Positions 6,438 through 6,948 of a stretch of DNA of 6,948 nt are shown piece after piece. Location of the stretch: assembly GCA_037444775.1 (NCBI GenBank), contig JBBILU010000049.1, positions 1-6,948 on the forward strand. Reading direction: 5' to 3'. The DNA comes from JBBILU01 sp037444775 (GTDB lineage: Bacteria; Patescibacteriota; Gracilibacteria; BD1-5; UBA6164). The stretch's first letter is position 1. Each line of letters opens with the position of its first letter. The translations under genes and the position numbers were made by a program. Under the pieces are notes generated by a model, which saw nothing but the letters and a program-made list of their open reading frames with translations, ran no database searches and had not been told where the DNA came from.

Positions 6438-6505
6438 GTCAAAAATTTGACCTAACTGATTTGATATGATATGATGTTGCAGATGAATTAGGTTTTGTCA
6501 AATTT
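6438..6505 (+). promoter_or_regulatory. GTCAAA-type operator sites flanking the plus-strand promoter
   Basis: GTCAAAAATTTGAC (6438-6451) is a palindrome with six-base arms that overlaps the -35 hexamer. Its half GTCAAATTT recurs at 6497-6505, downstream of the start site. More widely, AAATTTGACCTAA (6443-6455) and TTAGG-(TTTTG)-TCAAATTT (6488-6505) are inverted repeats apart from a five-base bulge, enclosing the -10. This could be a repressor pair or a leader structure. Confidence 0.45.
6447..6475 (+). promoter_or_regulatory. Sigma-70-type promoter of the 75-residue protein gene
   Basis: TTGACC (6447-6452), 17 bases, TATGAT (6470-6475). Transcription would begin near 6482, about 44 bases before ATG 6526. 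A second TATGAT starts at 6465 but has a 12-base spacing and is less likely. Confidence 0.6.
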
Positions 6506-6525
6506 ATTTTTTAATTTAATTAATT

Positions 6526-6753
6526 ATGTCTAAAGAGATGGAATCTTCTACTAATGCAGAAGTAGTTAGAAATATGGAAATACTTCCAGAAATAATAGTT
6601 GGAAAATGAGAATCTTTGCAAGATGCTTTAAATAACAAATATGGGATATGAACTCAAATAATAAAAGAGAGAAAAATTGGGAGAAAATACTATGTTGATA
6701 TTATGACTTCTAATTGAAGAAAACTAACTGTTGAGGTTAAAAAAGAAAACTAA
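6526..6753 (+). CDS. Uncharacterised 75-residue protein
   Basis: I do not recognise this family. The frame starts MSKEMESSTNAEVVRN and holds three TGA codons, read as Gly in VGKGES, YGIGTQ and TSNGRK. Under the standard code it would be cut after about 27 residues. The second half has alternating hydrophobic and charged residues (IIKERKIGRKYYVDIM, then RKLTVEVKKE), which suggests a small beta-rich or alpha/beta fold. It has no membrane segment or signal peptide and is mildly Lys-rich. It is the only complete plus-strand gene, with a good promoter, symmetric operator-like sites and a strong terminator overlapping its stop, so it is an independently controlled transcript. It could be a small regulator or accessory factor, but no diagnostic motif shows this. 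Internal ATGs at 6538 and 6574 are alternative starts; 6526 gives the fullest frame and a reasonable leader. Confidence 0.75.
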
Positions 6754-6788
6754 AAAATTCTCCAAACAAATTGTTTGGAGAATTTTTT
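6752..6788. terminator. Strong bidirectional hairpin terminator
   Basis: AAAAAATTCTCCAAACAA (6752-6769) and TTGTTTGGAGAATTTTTT (6771-6788) are perfect complements around a single central A, so in practice a loop of about five bases. Six T residues end each strand's arm. It begins within the TAA stop of the plus-strand gene. Nothing convincing is transcribed toward it from the right, so its main job is to end that gene. Confidence 0.85.
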
Positions 6789-6882
6789 AGACTAAACTTT
6801 TTTCCAGAAATAACATATTTCTCATCAATTATAAAGTTTTCTTTTTTTATAATTTTTATAGTCAATTAATTTACTTTTTTTC

Positions 6883-6910
6883 TTGCTCTTATATTTTTTT
6901 TTGTTAAAAT
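6883..6910 (+). promoter_or_regulatory. Promoter for a gene starting at the right edge
   Basis: TTGCTC (6883-6888), 16 bases, then TAAAAT (6905-6910) preceded by TG, giving TGTTAAAAT as in the MscS-gene promoter. The predicted start near 6917 is about 24 bases before ATG 6941. Between 6789 and 6882 I see no gene or structure. Confidence 0.5.
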
Positions 6911-6940
6911 CAGCCCGATTTTATAAATAAAAAATAATTT

Positions 6941-6948
6941 ATGCAAGA
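6941..6948 (+). CDS. Probable start of a further gene (only two codons visible)
   Basis: ATG CAA follows a plausible promoter at a suitable distance, in an A+T-rich leader without a Shine-Dalgarno sequence like most starts here. Nothing can be said of the product. The call rests on position alone. Confidence 0.3.

Noticed and set aside
6740..6930. Minus-strand Lys-rich frames that might be a small ribosomal protein tail
   Set aside because: One frame has no acceptable start after its upstream stop, the other runs through the terminator hairpin, and neither shows a convincing family motif.
1..6948. CRISPR array, tRNA or rRNA genes
   Set aside because: No regularly spaced direct repeats were seen, and no cloverleaf or conserved tRNA/rRNA segments were recognised on either strand.
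1..6948. Mycoplasma-type code 4 (TGA as Trp)
   Set aside because: Trp at the TGA positions would destroy invariant glycines in five families, and TGG Trp codons occur where Trp is expected.

Overview
The window reads as a piece of a very AT-rich genome that uses genetic code 25, in which TGA is glycine. Under the standard code most genes here are shattered. Reading TGA as Gly restores long frames and puts glycine exactly where the families demand it: the TFGC and QTGC motifs of MiaB, the LRGGINVW end of a rhodanese, and the IGD turns of the TRAM and MscS beta domains. TAA and TAG are still used as stops, and TGG still encodes Trp. This points to the Absconditabacteria (SR1) / Gracilibacteria (BD1-5) part of the Candidate Phyla Radiation; these bacteria have reduced genomes and are generally thought to be host-associated. 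I cannot place it more precisely from sequence alone.

Layout. Nearly everything is on the minus strand. From left to right: the 5' part of an AAA-ATPase-like gene (1-208, running off the left edge); a compact cluster transcribed miaB (854-2368), a 45-residue single-pass membrane protein (706-843) and a one-domain rhodanese (396-701); a block of three abutting palindromes (2417-2455); a one-base-frameshifted MazF/PemK-type toxin gene (2466-2857); a Rho-independent terminator (2880-2902); an MscS-like channel with an exported coiled-coil domain (2942-4381) and its own promoter; and a 625-residue O-antigen ligase/Wzy-like membrane protein with a C-terminal, probably repeat-rich domain (4457-6334). 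A 191-base divergent regulatory region follows (6335-6525), then a 75-residue plus-strand protein (6526-6753) ending in a very strong hairpin terminator. The last bases carry a promoter and the probable first codons of another plus-strand gene.

Most unusual signal. The O-antigen ligase gene contains at least four short palindromic elements lying inside the reading frame, each in a predicted loop between membrane segments. Two of them are strikingly G+C-rich (runs of C and G, codons CCC, CCG, GGG, AGG) in a gene that is otherwise nearly all A and T. This looks like a family of small mobile palindromes tolerated as extra peptide, comparable in principle to the protein-inserted palindromic elements of Rickettsia. 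A further composite of palindromes sits between the toxin pseudogene and miaB.

How the parts may work together. MiaB modifies A37 of tRNA and consumes sulfur; a rhodanese in the same transcript could supply or handle that sulfur (inference). The MscS-like and O-antigen ligase-like proteins both act at the cell envelope but have separate terminators and promoters. The divergent region holds repeated TTTACTGTAAAC-type sites, so the ligase gene and the plus-strand gene may share a repressor. A recurring extended -10 motif, TGTTAAAAT, lies at sensible distances ahead of two starts. Most starts have no Shine-Dalgarno sequence.
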